From Vitreimonas flagellata (lineage in GTDB: Bacteria; Pseudomonadota; Alphaproteobacteria; Caulobacterales; Aquidulcibacteraceae), in NCBI RefSeq assembly GCF_004634425.1, contig NZ_SBJL01000001.1, positions 35,001 through 99,000 of the forward strand: DNA of 64,000 nucleotides, in the 5' to 3' direction. The position numbers and the translations under genes were made by a program. Every line of letters starts with the position of its first letter. Position 1 is the first letter of the stretch. Below, in pieces: positions 16,899-26,294 of the stretch. The notes below the pieces were generated by a model. It was not told the origin of the DNA. It was given only the letters and a program-made list of their open reading frames with translations, and did not search any database.

Positions 16899-18569
16899 AT
16901 GCCTCTCACTTCCATTGAAGACGCCGAAGGCCTGCGGCTCCCGGATGGACGCTTGGTGCTCAGTGCGCGCGACGCGGCGATCTATTTCGGCGTCTCGTTC
17001 GGCAAGCTCACGCACGCGCTCTATCGCGCCGATGATGAGCAGCGCTATCGCGCGTTTGAGATCCCGAAGCGCACCGGCGGCATGCGCCAAATCTACGCGC
17101 CGCATGGCATCATTCGCGAGTGCCAGGAGAAGCTCGCACCAGTGCTGCAAGAATTCTACGCCGCGCACCCGGCAGCGCACGGCTTCATCAAAGAGCGCAG
17201 TATTCTCAGCAACGCCAAGCTGCATACCGGCCAGCGCTACGTGCTGAATGTCGATCTGGAAGACTTCTTCCCAAGCATCAATTTCGGTCGCGTGCGCGGC
17301 CTCTTCATGGCCGCACCCTTCAAGCTCGGGCCGGCCGCGGCCTCCGTGTTTGCGCAACTTTGCACGCATAGAAACGGCCTGCCGCAAGGCGCGCCGACTT
17401 CGCCGCCGCTTTCCAACTTCATCTCCGCGCAACTCGATCGCGCGCTGTCGCGTCTCGCGCGTGAGAACGGCGTCCGTTATTCGCGCTATGCCGACGACAT
17501 CACGTTCTCCACGAACCAAGGCGCGTTTCCCCCGGCGATTGCGGTAACCTCGCGCGGCGAGGATGGCGGCGAGGGCGTGCGCACGGGCGAAGCGCTGGAG
17601 CGTGCTGTGATCGCGAGCGGCTTCGCCATCAATCATCGCAAAGTGCGGTTGCAGAAGCGCGATCAGCGCCAGAGCGTCACCGGCCTCAACGTCAATGAAA
17701 AGGCCAATGTCGCGCGCAAACGCATCCGGCGCATCCGCGCCATGCTGCACGCGTGGCAAAAGCACGGGCTGGAGGCCGCCGCGGCCGAGCATTATCTGCG
17801 CCATCGCGGCATGCTGCAGCTGCCGCAAAACTTCGACCGCGCGTACCGCAATGTCGTCTATGGCCAGCTTGCCTTCGTGAAGATGGTGCGCGGCGCGGAC
17901 GATCCGGTTTTCCTCAATCTGTGCGCCAAGGTGCTGGAGATCGATCCGAACCCATCGCGCTTCATTCGCCAGATGGTGTTCGGCGCCGACGATTATGACG
18001 TCTTCATCAGCCACGCCAGCGAGGACAAGCACGAGATCGCGCGGCCCATTTTCGAGGCCTGCGCCAAGCTCGGCCTGAAGGCGTTCTTGGACGAAGCGCA
18101 TATCGGCTGGGGCCAGAGCTTTACGCAAAAGATCAACACAGCCCTGGGCTCAGCGCGCACCGTGTTGGCGGTGGTGTCGAGCACGTCTGTCTCGAAGGAA
18201 TGGCCGATCGTGGAGGTCAACACGGCGCTGGCGCTGGAGGTGTCGGGGCAGAAGAAGGTTGTGCCGCTGATTGTCGGCAAACCCGATCTCTCCAAGCTGC
18301 CGCTCATTCGCGGCAAGGATGCGATGGTCTGGAACGGCGACAGCGCCGCTGTGGCCAAGCGGCTCAAAGCGGCCGTCTCCGGCGATGCGCCGCGCCGGCC
18401 CGTGATCACGCCGTCGCGCACGGCGCTGCCGCCCGTCTCCGCCGCGCCAGCTTCCGCGACGGCGCCGCTGCGGCAAGCGCCGGTCGGCACAGGGCCCTGG
18501 GCGCCGCCGCCGCCGCGCAAACGTAAGCTCAGTTTCTTCGAATTGCTGTTTGGCCGCAGGAAGCGGTGA
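16899..18569 (+). CDS. Reverse transcriptase-TIR domain fusion (retron-type RT)
   Basis: 556-aa two-domain protein. The RT domain (about residues 50-330) has RQIYAPHGIIRECQEKLAPVL, motif A LNVDLEDFFPSI (Asp119), motif B GLPQGAPTSPPLSNFIS, the active-site YADD at 197-200, and SVTGLNVNEK, the VTG motif typical of retron RTs. A TIR domain follows at about 365-460 (DDYDVFISHASEDKHE, with WPIVE placing the likely catalytic Glu at 439). The C-terminal tail is Pro-rich then basic. TIR domains in defence proteins cleave NAD, so this is most likely an anti-phage abortive-infection effector whose RT makes RT-DNA. RT-TIR retron systems are known as a class. It sits between two genes for subunits of one dehydrogenase, which points to insertion. 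Confidence 0.88.
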   Translation: MPLTSIEDAEGLRLPDGRLVLSARDAAIYFGVSFGKLTHALYRADDEQRYRAFEIPKRTGGMRQIYAPHGIIRECQEKLAPVLQEFYAAHPAAHGFIKERSILSNAKLHTGQRYVLNVDLEDFFPSINFGRVRGLFMAAPFKLGPAAASVFAQLCTHRNGLPQGAPTSPPLSNFISAQLDRALSRLARENGVRYSRYADDITFSTNQGAFPPAIAVTSRGEDGGEGVRTGEALERAVIASGFAINHRKVRLQKRDQRQSVTGLNVNEKANVARKRIRRIRAMLHAWQKHGLEAAAAEHYLRHRGMLQLPQNFDRAYRNVVYGQLAFVKMVRGADDPVFLNLCAKVLEIDPNPSRFIRQMVFGADDYDVFISHASEDKHEIARPIFEACAKLGLKAFLDEAHIGWGQSFTQKINTALGSARTVLAVVSSTSVSKEWPIVEVNTALALEVSGQKKVVPLIVGKPDLSKLPLIRGKDAMVWNGDSAAVAKRLKAAVSGDAPRRPVITPSRTALPPVSAAPASATAPLRQAPVGTGPWAPPPPRKRKLSFFELLFGRRKR

Positions 18570-18627
18570 AACGCGCGACTTGACCCACGTGCGCGCCCTG
18601 TGAACATTGCGCGCCAGGGAGCACCCG

Positions 18628-19770
18628 ATGAATTTCGACTACACTGAAGAACAAACGATGCTGCGCGACTCGATCGCGAAGTGGGCGGCAGGCCAGTACG
18701 ATTTCGACAAGCGCCGCGCAGCCCTCGCGAGCGACGACGCCTGGAAGAGCAATTGGGCGACCTTCGCCGAGCTCGGCCTCTTGGCTGCCCCGCTGCCGGA
18801 AGATTTCGGCGGCCTAGGCGGCAGCGCCATCGATGTCAGCGTCGTGATGGAAGAATTCGGCAAGGCGCTCGTGGTCGAGCCCTATGTGCCGACCGTCGTG
18901 ATCGGCGCGGGCGCCATCAAGTACGCCGGCTCCGCCGCGCAGAAAGAAGAACACCTGACGGCCATCGCCGGCGGCGAGCGCGTCATCGCGTTTGCGCAAG
19001 CTGAGCCGAAGAGCCGCTGGGCGCTGAACGATGTCAGCGTCACAGCCAAGAAGGAAGGCGCAGGCTATGTGCTGAACGGCCACAAGGCCGTCGTGCTCGG
19101 CGCGCCGCAAGCCGATACGCTGCTGGTCAGCGCGCGCACGGCGGGCGGCCAGCGGGATGCGAAGGGCGTCTCGCTCTTTCTCGTGCCGAAGAGCGCCAAG
19201 GGCGTGACCACCCGCGACTACCCGACGACGGATGGCACGCGCGCTTCGGAAGTGTATCTGGAAAACGTCTCGGTCGGCGCCGAAGCTTTGGTCGGTGCGG
19301 CGGACGCCGCGCTGCCGGTGATCGAGCGCATCGTCGATGAAGCCAACGCCGCCTATTGCGCCGAAGCTGTGGGCTGCATGCGCACGATGACGACGCTGAC
19401 GCAGGAATACGCCAAGACGCGCAAGCAATTCGGCCGCGCGATCGCCGAATTCCAAGTGCTGCAGCACCGCATGGTCGATATGTTCATCGCCTCGGAAGAA
19501 TCCTACTCGATGGCGCTGCGCGCCACGATAAAGTTGGGTGAAAGCGACGAAGAACGCGCGAAGGCCGTCTCTGCGGCGAAAGTTTCGATCGGCAAGGCCG
19601 GACGCTTTGTTGGCCAAGCGGCCGTGCAAATCCACGGCGGCATGGGCGTCACCGAAGAAATGCGCGTCGGCCATTACTTCAAGCGCGTCACCATGCTCGA
19701 CGCCACGTTCGGCAATGTCGATACGCACCTGAAGCGTTACATGGCGCTCACGGCGAAGGAAGCGGCGTAA
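18628..19770 (+). CDS. Acyl-CoA dehydrogenase, PimD-like small subunit
   Basis: 380-aa acyl-CoA dehydrogenase family protein. It starts MNFDYTEEQTMLRDSIAKW, has LPEDFGGLGGSAIDVSVVMEEFG, a divergent FAD loop (AQAEPKSRWALNDVSVTAKK) and the C-terminal QIHGGMGVTEEMRVGHYFKR. It resembles the small subunit of heteromeric pimeloyl-CoA dehydrogenases, which usually pairs with the large subunit encoded upstream at 15526. GGGAG is just before the ATG. Confidence 0.86.
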   Translation: MNFDYTEEQTMLRDSIAKWAAGQYDFDKRRAALASDDAWKSNWATFAELGLLAAPLPEDFGGLGGSAIDVSVVMEEFGKALVVEPYVPTVVIGAGAIKYAGSAAQKEEHLTAIAGGERVIAFAQAEPKSRWALNDVSVTAKKEGAGYVLNGHKAVVLGAPQADTLLVSARTAGGQRDAKGVSLFLVPKSAKGVTTRDYPTTDGTRASEVYLENVSVGAEALVGAADAALPVIERIVDEANAAYCAEAVGCMRTMTTLTQEYAKTRKQFGRAIAEFQVLQHRMVDMFIASEESYSMALRATIKLGESDEERAKAVSAAKVSIGKAGRFVGQAAVQIHGGMGVTEEMRVGHYFKRVTMLDATFGNVDTHLKRYMALTAKEAA

Positions 19771-19868
19771 GCTTTTTCGCAGCGGGACATTTGAGGCGCG
19801 CTGTCTCCCGGAGGCGGCGCACCTCATTGTATTTGGTGCGTGAAGCACGTCTCTTTGCAATTTCGAGC

Positions 19869-20234
19869 GTGCCTATCGAAGTGCTCTACAATGGCGTTTG
19901 CCCGGTTTGCGGCGCGGGCGCGTGTGATCTCGAACGTCGCGCCGCCGCTGCGCGCGCCGGCGTGATGTTCACGGATGTTGCGATGCATCCCGAGGCTCTC
20001 ACGCGTGCGGGCGTCACCTTGGATGGCGTGCGCCTGAAACTGCATGCGTTGCTGCCCGATGGCCAAGTCCTTCGCGGCATGCCCGCTGTCGCCGTCGCCT
20101 GGGCGGCAACGCCGCCGTATCGCTGGCTTGAGCGGCTCTTCCAGGCGTGGCCGTTCAGCTGGCTCGGTGCGGCCGGCTATCATCTCACCGCGCACATCCT
20201 CTGGGCCTGGAACCGCGCCTTCCGTCGCTGGTGA
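19869..20234 (+). CDS. DCC family (DUF393) thiol-disulfide oxidoreductase-like protein
   Basis: About 121 aa from a GTG start. The N-terminal IEVLYNGVCPVCGAGACDLE carries the CxxC that defines the DCC family. The C-terminal region (PYRWLERLFQAWPFSWLGAAGYHLTAHILWAWNR) is hydrophobic. Function is not established; a redox or membrane-associated role is assumed from the family. The frame is open upstream to 19791 but without homology. Confidence 0.75.
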   Translation: MPIEVLYNGVCPVCGAGACDLERRAAAARAGVMFTDVAMHPEALTRAGVTLDGVRLKLHALLPDGQVLRGMPAVAVAWAATPPYRWLERLFQAWPFSWLGAAGYHLTAHILWAWNRAFRRW

Positions 20235-20288
20235 ATTCATGTCCGAATCCGGCGAGACGAAGCGCCCGACGCGGACCATATTGCGCCC

Positions 20289-21716
20289 ATGCTCGACACC
20301 GAGACCTGCCACGCTGCATGCGACGCCAAGGATCGGCGGTTCGATGGGCGCTTCTATGTGGGCGTGACGTCTACCGGCGTTTATTGCCGCTGCATTTGCT
20401 CGGCGCGCACGCCCAAGCGCGAGAACCGCACGTTCTGGCCGTCCGCCGCCGCTGCTGAAGGCGCAGGGTTCCGGCCCTGCCTGTTGTGCCGTCCCGAGCG
20501 AGCGCCAGGCCTTGCGCCGATCGACGCGCCAGCGCGGCTGGCGGCGCAAGCTTATGTGCGCATCGAAGCCGGCGCGTTGGAAGAGCATGGGCTCGAGACC
20601 CTGGCCGATGATCTCGGCATCACGTCGCGCCATTTGCGCCGCGTGATGAATGCGCAGTTCGGCGCCAGCCCGATCGAGATCGCACAGACTGGGCGTTTGC
20701 TCGCGGCGCGGCGGCTGCTCAACGAGACCGCGTTGTCGATCACGGAGATCGCGTTTGCGTCGGGCTTCCGTTCGCTGCGTCGCTTCAATGCGACCATGAA
20801 AGATCGCTATGGCGCGCCACCGTCGCAAATGCGCGGGCGCAAGGCGCTGACGCGCGGTGACACGTTCACGGTCAGCCTCTCGCCGCGTGGCGACTACAAC
20901 ATCGCGCCGATGTTGGATTTCTTGCGCATGCGTGCATTGCCCGGCGTGGAGTTGGCGACCAAGAGCACCTATGCGCGCGTGTTGCGCTGGGGCGATGCTT
21001 TGGGCTGGCTTGAGATCGGCATGGGGCCGAAGGCTTTGATGCTGACGCTCTCGGAAAATCTCGCGCCACATTTGCGGCCGCTGGTGGCCAATGTGCGCGG
21101 CGCCTTTGATCTCGATGCGGAGATGATCACCGTTGATGCGCTTCTCGGGGGCGATGCGGAGCTGAAGGACGATGTGAAGCGGGAGCCGGGCGTGCGCGTG
21201 CCCGGTGCGCTCGATGGCTTTGAAACCGCGATCCGCGCGGTGCTTGGCCAGCAAGTCACAGTTGCCGGCGCGCGGACGTTGACGGAGCGGCTGGTCACGC
21301 AATTCGGCGCATCTTTGGAGCGCGGGCCTGAAGGCTTGTCGCGCGCGTTTCCGAGTGCGGCGGAATTGGCAAATGCCGGCGCTGAAGCGATCGCCAAGAT
21401 CGGCCTGCCACGCAGACGCGCGGAGACGCTGCATCATCTGGCAGTAGCGTCCAGCGAAGGGCGTTTGCCGCTCTCACGCGGCGCGATCGCGGCAGGCCGC
21501 GCCGCGCTCGCGCAAATTCCTGGCATCGGCCCGTGGACGATCGAGTATGTCGCCATGCGCGCGCTCGGCGATCCAGATGCGTATCCGGCGACGGACATCG
21601 CCCTCATCAATGCGCTCGGCCGCAAGGGCGAGACGCTCGAACAGCTCAAACCGTGGCGCGCTTACGCCGCTGTGCGCCTCTGGCGCCGCGCCGCGCGCAA
21701 GGGAGTCAGCACATGA
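20289..21716 (+). CDS. Ada-type sensor fused to AlkA 3-methyladenine DNA glycosylase
   Basis: 475-aa fusion. Residues 1-75 form an Ada metal-binding domain ([21 protein letters not shown] and [11 protein letters not shown], four zinc Cys). Residues ~85-180 form an AraC-type HTH ([37 protein letters not shown]). Residues ~190-475 form the AlkA domain with the helix-hairpin-helix [32 protein letters not shown], and the catalytic Asp in YPATDIAL. The protein should sense methyl phosphotriesters, activate transcription and excise 3-alkyl bases. It lacks the PCHRV methyltransferase domain, which is encoded by the next gene, overlapping by 4 nt. Confidence 0.92.
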   Translation: MLDTETCHAACDAKDRRFDGRFYVGVTSTGVYCRCICSARTPKRENRTFWPSAAAAEGAGFRPCLLCRPERAPGLAPIDAPARLAAQAYVRIEAGALEEHGLETLADDLGITSRHLRRVMNAQFGASPIEIAQTGRLLAARRLLNETALSITEIAFASGFRSLRRFNATMKDRYGAPPSQMRGRKALTRGDTFTVSLSPRGDYNIAPMLDFLRMRALPGVELATKSTYARVLRWGDALGWLEIGMGPKALMLTLSENLAPHLRPLVANVRGAFDLDAEMITVDALLGGDAELKDDVKREPGVRVPGALDGFETAIRAVLGQQVTVAGARTLTERLVTQFGASLERGPEGLSRAFPSAAELANAGAEAIAKIGLPRRRAETLHHLAVASSEGRLPLSRGAIAAGRAALAQIPGIGPWTIEYVAMRALGDPDAYPATDIALINALGRKGETLEQLKPWRAYAAVRLWRRAARKGVST

Positions 21717-22189
21717 TCTCGACTATCTACGACAGCGTCGTCGGTCCACTCACCTTGATCTCGAACGGCAAAGCGCTCGTGCATCTCGAGTTCGAGAACC
21801 CGCGCTTTGCGTACAATCCAGCGCCCGCTGGTAAGGACAAGATCCTCGATGAGGCGCGCCGCCAACTCGACAAATATTTCGCGGGCAAGCTGCGTGAGTT
21901 CGATCTGCCGCTCGCGCCGCAAGGCACGGAGTTTCAGAAGCGCGTCTGGAAAGCGCTGCTGACGATTCCGTACGGGGCGACGCGCAGCTACGGCCAGCAA
22001 GCGGCCGCGATTGGTCAGCCCAACGCCTCGCGCGCCGTCGGGCTCGCCAATGGCCGCAACCCAATCTCCATCATTGTGCCGTGCCACCGCGTCATCGGCT
22101 CCAACGGCAGCCTCACCGGCTATGGCGGCGGGATGGATCGGAAGAAATTCCTGCTCGATCTGGAGCAGGGCGAGCGGCTCATCCGGTGA
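21713..22189 (+). CDS. ogt: Methylated-DNA-[protein]-cysteine S-methyltransferase
   Basis: 158-aa suicide methyltransferase with the active site [23 protein letters not shown] and the HTH segment [35 protein letters not shown]. It moves the methyl group from O6-methylguanine to its own Cys. Its ATG overlaps the stop of the Ada-AlkA gene (ATGA), so together they make an alkylation-repair operon probably induced by the Ada domain. Confidence 0.93.
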   Translation: MISTIYDSVVGPLTLISNGKALVHLEFENPRFAYNPAPAGKDKILDEARRQLDKYFAGKLREFDLPLAPQGTEFQKRVWKALLTIPYGATRSYGQQAAAIGQPNASRAVGLANGRNPISIIVPCHRVIGSNGSLTGYGGGMDRKKFLLDLEQGERLIR

Positions 22190-22292
22190 AATCCGGCTGA
22201 AGGTTACCAATGCTCAATTGTCTTAGGGCATCGCCCCAGGCGGGCGGCTTGTGCTAGAGAGCCGCCGGGGACGTGCGGGACCGGAGACAAAA

Positions 22293-22748
22293 ATGCGCAA
22301 ATTGTTCGCTGCTTGTGTGTGCGCCGTGGCGCTGGCCGTGCCGAGTGCGAGCGTGGCGCAGCAACAAGAAGGCTGGACCTATGCGTACGCTGAAGGTGTC
22401 GCCACAGCCACGCAGCGCGACGATCGCGGTCGTGTCACCGCTACGATGGCCTGCCGCCCGCCGACGGGCGATATCGTCATCACCGATTACACGCTCGCCC
22501 GCGCCGCACGTCGCGCCACGACGGCCGGTGTGCGCATCGGCAATCTGACCGTGAACGTACCGATGGAACTTTCGGGTCGCGGTCGCAATCGCGCGGTGAC
22601 GATCAATCTCCCGCAACGCCCGCCGATCCTTGCCGCGGTGCAACCGACGGATCGCGTGTCGGTTACGGTGAACAACGAGACGCACACCTATCTCGCTGGC
22701 AGCGCCGATCGGATGAAGGAAGTGGCGTATGCGTGCTGGGGCAGCTGA
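22293..22748 (+). CDS. Hypothetical secreted protein
   Basis: 151 aa, starting at an ATG preceded by GGAGA. The signal peptide MRKLFAACVCAVALAVPSASVAQ is clear. The mature part is probably beta-rich (short alternating hydrophobic strands such as VRIGNLTVNVPMELSGR and DRVSVTVNNETHTYLAG), with two Cys. No family is recognised. Confidence 0.7.
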   Translation: MRKLFAACVCAVALAVPSASVAQQQEGWTYAYAEGVATATQRDDRGRVTATMACRPPTGDIVITDYTLARAARRATTAGVRIGNLTVNVPMELSGRGRNRAVTINLPQRPPILAAVQPTDRVSVTVNNETHTYLAGSADRMKEVAYACWGS

Positions 22749-22847
22749 GCAAAGCTGATCCAAAGTATTGCGCAAGGTTAGATTCGCGCATTATAGTACC
22801 GTCTATGGGCTGAAGGACGCCATCCGGGGGGATGGTGCGCGTGCGCG

Positions 22848-23189
22848 ATGGTGTGGGAAGTTCTTCGAGAACAGCAACCGGCGGCGGCGCCGCGTAGCGC
22901 TTCAGTCTGCTTGATCGTGCGCGCCGAAGCGAAGGCGGGCCAAGAAGATCGCGTCGAAAAGCTTTTGCGCGAGTTTGCGTACCAGGTGCGCAACGAAGAG
23001 CTCGGCTGCGATTCCTACACGGTCACGCGCATGATCGGCTCGGACAGCTTCTTCGCGGCGCACGCGCGTTTCGTCGATTTCGAAGCGTTCCGCGCGCATG
23101 GCGAGACCGACCATATGCATTCGATCATGGCGCGGCTCTCGCCACATCTGGCGACGCCGTTCGCGATGGAAATCTATTCCGAAGTTTAA
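22848..23189 (+). CDS. Antibiotic biosynthesis monooxygenase (ABM) domain protein
   Basis: 113 aa with a dimeric alpha-beta barrel ABM domain: SVCLIVRAEAKAGQEDRVEKLLREF, then CDSYTVTRMIGSDSFFAAHARFVDFEAFRAHGETDHM, and a final PFAMEIYSEV strand. Family members are small quinol monooxygenases or heme-degrading enzymes; without key residues mapped, activity is open. The start is not supported by a good ribosome-binding site. It overlaps the convergent DUF2339 gene by 4 nt. Confidence 0.75.
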   Translation: MVWEVLREQQPAAAPRSASVCLIVRAEAKAGQEDRVEKLLREFAYQVRNEELGCDSYTVTRMIGSDSFFAAHARFVDFEAFRAHGETDHMHSIMARLSPHLATPFAMEIYSEV

Positions 23190-25165
23190 GCGCGTGCGAC
23201 GCGCGGCGCGAAATTGACGCCGATGGCGGCCGCGAACGCTGCGCCGCCACCCAGCACCGCCGCCCAATCCGGCGCGCTTTCAAGGCGTGACAAGCCGAGC
23301 GCGATGAAGCCCGCGAGCATCAATGCGCCGACGGCCAGAGCCCCACGCGCACGCAATGGCGCGTTGCGCCCGCGCCAGAAATACCAATGCGCGAGCAGCA
23401 GCATGGCGGGTGCGGCGAAGCCGAGGGCGTGCATCGAGAGCACGGCGTACGCGCCGTCGCCGCGGCCGATCCAATACGGGCTCAACCACATGCCGGCGGC
23501 GAGTACGCTGACGAAGGCGCCCCATATGCCGAGTGCGATTGCAGCGGCTGCGCGCACGTGTGTTGCGCCATGCCGTTGACGGGCGCCAAGCCCAAGCGCG
23601 ACCGCGAGCCAGATGGCGATATGGCCGCTCAGTTCGACGAAGCCAATTGGGGTCAGCATCAAAGTGCCGCGCGTGCAGAGAATGCGGAGCGCCAAGCTGC
23701 CGGCGATCACGATGGCGGCGATAGCGAATGTCTCAAGGGCGCCGGCGGCGAAGAGTCGGCGATCACGCTCGGCGAAATGTGCAGCGGCCGCAGCGATTGG
23801 CGCAGGCGCTGCCACGCCGAGCCCGACGAGCAGCCAGGGATTCCAGCCGGGTATTTCATGCAGAACCATGTCTGCGCTGGCGAGCGCCTGAAATGCGGCG
23901 AACGTGATGGCGAGACACGCGCACGCACGCCAGACGGCGGCGGGAAAACGATGATCCAGGCCAATCGCCGTGAGCGCGAGAAGTGCTGCGGCTGGCCCGG
24001 CAAACGGCGCGGGCAGCGCCAAGCCGATCGCGGCAACGAACGCGGCTGCTGCGCCAAGCGCAAGCACCCAAAGCGTTGAGTTCATACCGGCCAAGCCACG
24101 CTCGCGGCGGGTGGCCGTAGCGTAAATGATCGCGCCAAACATGCCGCCGATGATCGCGAAGGCCAGCGCCGCCATGCGCGCGTCAGCCAGGCCTTGTTGC
24201 GCCAGATGCAGCCCACCGACCATCGCCAGCGGGGCAAGCACGCCTGTGGCGGCGATGGCGATGCCGCGCGCACCGAGTTGCGGCACGCGAACCACTGCGA
24301 TCCCGAGGAATAGCGCACCTGCCCAGGTCGCGACCGGTGTAAACCAGATCGCCGAGGCGTCCTGGCCGCTGAGCACCAGCAGGCCAGCGAACGCAGCTGC
24401 GAAGGCGGCGATGTGCAACGCGTCGAGGCGCAAGCTCATGGCGCCAACAATCGCGGCGGCGGCGACTATGATGCCGTAGGCTGCGCCGCCCGCGCCAACG
24501 ACACTGGTTTGGCTGGCGAGCGCCAGTGCGGCGGCGGCCGTTATCAGCGCAACGAGCGCGCCCGCTAGCAGCTGGCGCAGATGGGCGTAGAGCAATGCGG
24601 TCAGGCCCGCGGCTGCGATCGGCGCGGCGAAGGCGATGGGCGAAGCGGCGGCCGCGCCGAGCTGAACGCCAAGCCCGCCCCAAACCGCCGCACCAATGAC
24701 GCCAGCCCAAGCGGCGCGCGACCAATCTGGGCGAAGCGCGATCAGCATCATGCCGGCAGCGATAGAGACGCCGAACGCGATCACCGCGCCGAAATCGACG
24801 CCAAAGAAGAGCGCGAACGCCGGCGCCATGCTGGCGACGGTCAGCAGAATATTGCGGACACCTTCGTCCAGACGGTCGTCAGCAACGGGCTTCGCTGGCG
24901 ACCAGGCGCGCCCGGCGCGAGCGATCGGCGTGTCCAGCGCGGTGAGGGTGGGGGCGGCCGCGATTTCGGTCATCGGCGTGACAACGCCAGACTCGGCGCG
25001 GCGTGCCCTGCGCGTCGTCACAGCGGCCGCGCGCGTTTCCAGCGCAGCCACAGTGCGTGTCAGTGCAGCCACTTCATCGCGCAGCGCTTTATGTCGGCGC
25101 CAAAAGAAGGCGGCGCCCCACGCCATCACGATGGCCTGCCCCAGGAGGAGAAGCGCCATTCCCAT
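23186..25165 (-). CDS. DUF2339-like polytopic membrane protein
   Basis: 659-aa protein. One N-terminal membrane helix is followed by a short coiled segment (KALRDEVAALTRTVAALETRAA), a linker, and then a long run of about 18-20 hydrophobic helices rich in Ala and Gly. This matches the DUF2339 layout (coiled coil followed by many helices). Function is unknown. The family is found in many proteobacteria as single genes. Confidence 0.7.
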   Translation of the reverse strand: MGMALLLLGQAIVMAWGAAFFWRRHKALRDEVAALTRTVAALETRAAAVTTRRARRAESGVVTPMTEIAAAPTLTALDTPIARAGRAWSPAKPVADDRLDEGVRNILLTVASMAPAFALFFGVDFGAVIAFGVSIAAGMMLIALRPDWSRAAWAGVIGAAVWGGLGVQLGAAAASPIAFAAPIAAAGLTALLYAHLRQLLAGALVALITAAAALALASQTSVVGAGGAAYGIIVAAAAIVGAMSLRLDALHIAAFAAAFAGLLVLSGQDASAIWFTPVATWAGALFLGIAVVRVPQLGARGIAIAATGVLAPLAMVGGLHLAQQGLADARMAALAFAIIGGMFGAIIYATATRRERGLAGMNSTLWVLALGAAAAFVAAIGLALPAPFAGPAAALLALTAIGLDHRFPAAVWRACACLAITFAAFQALASADMVLHEIPGWNPWLLVGLGVAAPAPIAAAAAHFAERDRRLFAAGALETFAIAAIVIAGSLALRILCTRGTLMLTPIGFVELSGHIAIWLAVALGLGARQRHGATHVRAAAAIALGIWGAFVSVLAAGMWLSPYWIGRGDGAYAVLSMHALGFAAPAMLLLAHWYFWRGRNAPLRARGALAVGALMLAGFIALGLSRLESAPDWAAVLGGGAAFAAAIGVNFAPRVARA

Positions 25166-25279
25166 CGGGGCGGGTTGTTAACCCTTTGAGCGGCTGTGGA
25201 TACCCCAAAAAGGGAGGGTGAGCCTTGCGCCGCACCTGATGATACCGTCGCGCTATCTGTCCGAGGGGCGCTTCGACCG

Positions 25280-26179
25280 CTACTCCGCTAATTTTCTGAG
25301 AAATTTTTGCGTTTGGCCGTGGCCGCCGACATAAGCCTCGGCCCCGGTCGGATCGGCGATCTGGCGCCATTGATCACGCACTGTCTCCGCGGAGACACTT
25401 GTTCCCAGGTTCACGCCCTCGGTTTCGTAGATGTTCGAGATCGAGAATACGCCGGCCCCGGCCGTCAAAATCGAGCCGTTCGGGCCATCCTTCGAGGCCA
25501 GATAGACCACGCCTGGCGTGACATATTCGGGCGCGAGCTTTTCCAGCATTTCCTTCGGCATCAGATTCTCGGTCATCCGTGTGGCGGCGACCGGGGAGAT
25601 GGCGTTGATGCGGATGTCGTTCTTGGCGCCTTCCAGACGCAGCGTGTTCATGAGGCCAACCAGCGCCAGCTTGGCCGCGCCGTAATTGCTTTGGCCGAAA
25701 TTGCCGTAGAGGCCGCTTGAAGAGGTGGTCACGACGACGCGCCCGTAATTCTGCGTGCGCATGATTTCCCAGACGGCCTTCAGCGGCTTCACCGTGCCAA
25801 GCAGGTGCACATCCATCACGGCGGTAAAATCAGCCAGCTCCATCTTGGAGAAGCTCTTGTCGCGCAGGATGCCGGCATTGCAGATCAGCACGTCGATCCG
25901 GCCCCAGGCCGCCATCGTGCGCTCGACCATCGCGGCCACGCCCGAGTCATTGGCGACGGATGCGCCATCGGCCATGGCTTCGCCGCCGGCCGCTTTGATC
26001 TCGGCGACCACGGCGTCGGCTGCTGCCGACGAGCCGCCGGAGCCATCGACCGAGCCGCCGAGGTCGTTCACGACCACTTTCGCGCCGCGCCGGGCGAATT
26101 CGAGCGCATGGCTGCGGCCAAGGCCCCCGCCAGCGCCGGTGACGATAACAACTTGGCCGTCAAAGCGAATATCGGACAT
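25280..26179 (-). CDS. MFE-2-like (3R)-hydroxyacyl-CoA dehydrogenase, SDR family
   Basis: 299-aa SDR with VVIVTGAGGGLGRSHALEFARRGAKVVVNDLGGSVDG, closely like the dehydrogenase domain of peroxisomal multifunctional enzyme 2. The active site is SNYGAAKLALVGLMN (Tyr-x3-Lys). The extended C-terminus (TVRDQWRQIADPTGAEAYVGG) also fits this group. It likely oxidises (3R)-hydroxyacyl-CoA. It stands alone on this strand. Confidence 0.87.
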   Translation of the reverse strand: MSDIRFDGQVVIVTGAGGGLGRSHALEFARRGAKVVVNDLGGSVDGSGGSSAAADAVVAEIKAAGGEAMADGASVANDSGVAAMVERTMAAWGRIDVLICNAGILRDKSFSKMELADFTAVMDVHLLGTVKPLKAVWEIMRTQNYGRVVVTTSSSGLYGNFGQSNYGAAKLALVGLMNTLRLEGAKNDIRINAISPVAATRMTENLMPKEMLEKLAPEYVTPGVVYLASKDGPNGSILTAGAGVFSISNIYETEGVNLGTSVSAETVRDQWRQIADPTGAEAYVGGHGQTQKFLRKLAE

Positions 26180-26294
26180 GAAACCCCTCGAAATGCGCGC
26201 CTGTGATGAAGATTGCAGCTGGGGCGGTCAAGCGCGGCCGGCCGCGATTGCAGCGGCCTGCTTGTCGCATTAGCGTCACGCCGGCGCCGGGGGG

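Noticed and set aside
16734-18128. 464-codon minus-strand frame
   Set aside because: Antisense to the RT domain. The plus strand has all RT and TIR motifs.
19824-21437. 537-codon minus-strand frame
   Set aside because: Antisense to the DCC and Ada-AlkA genes; no recognisable domain.
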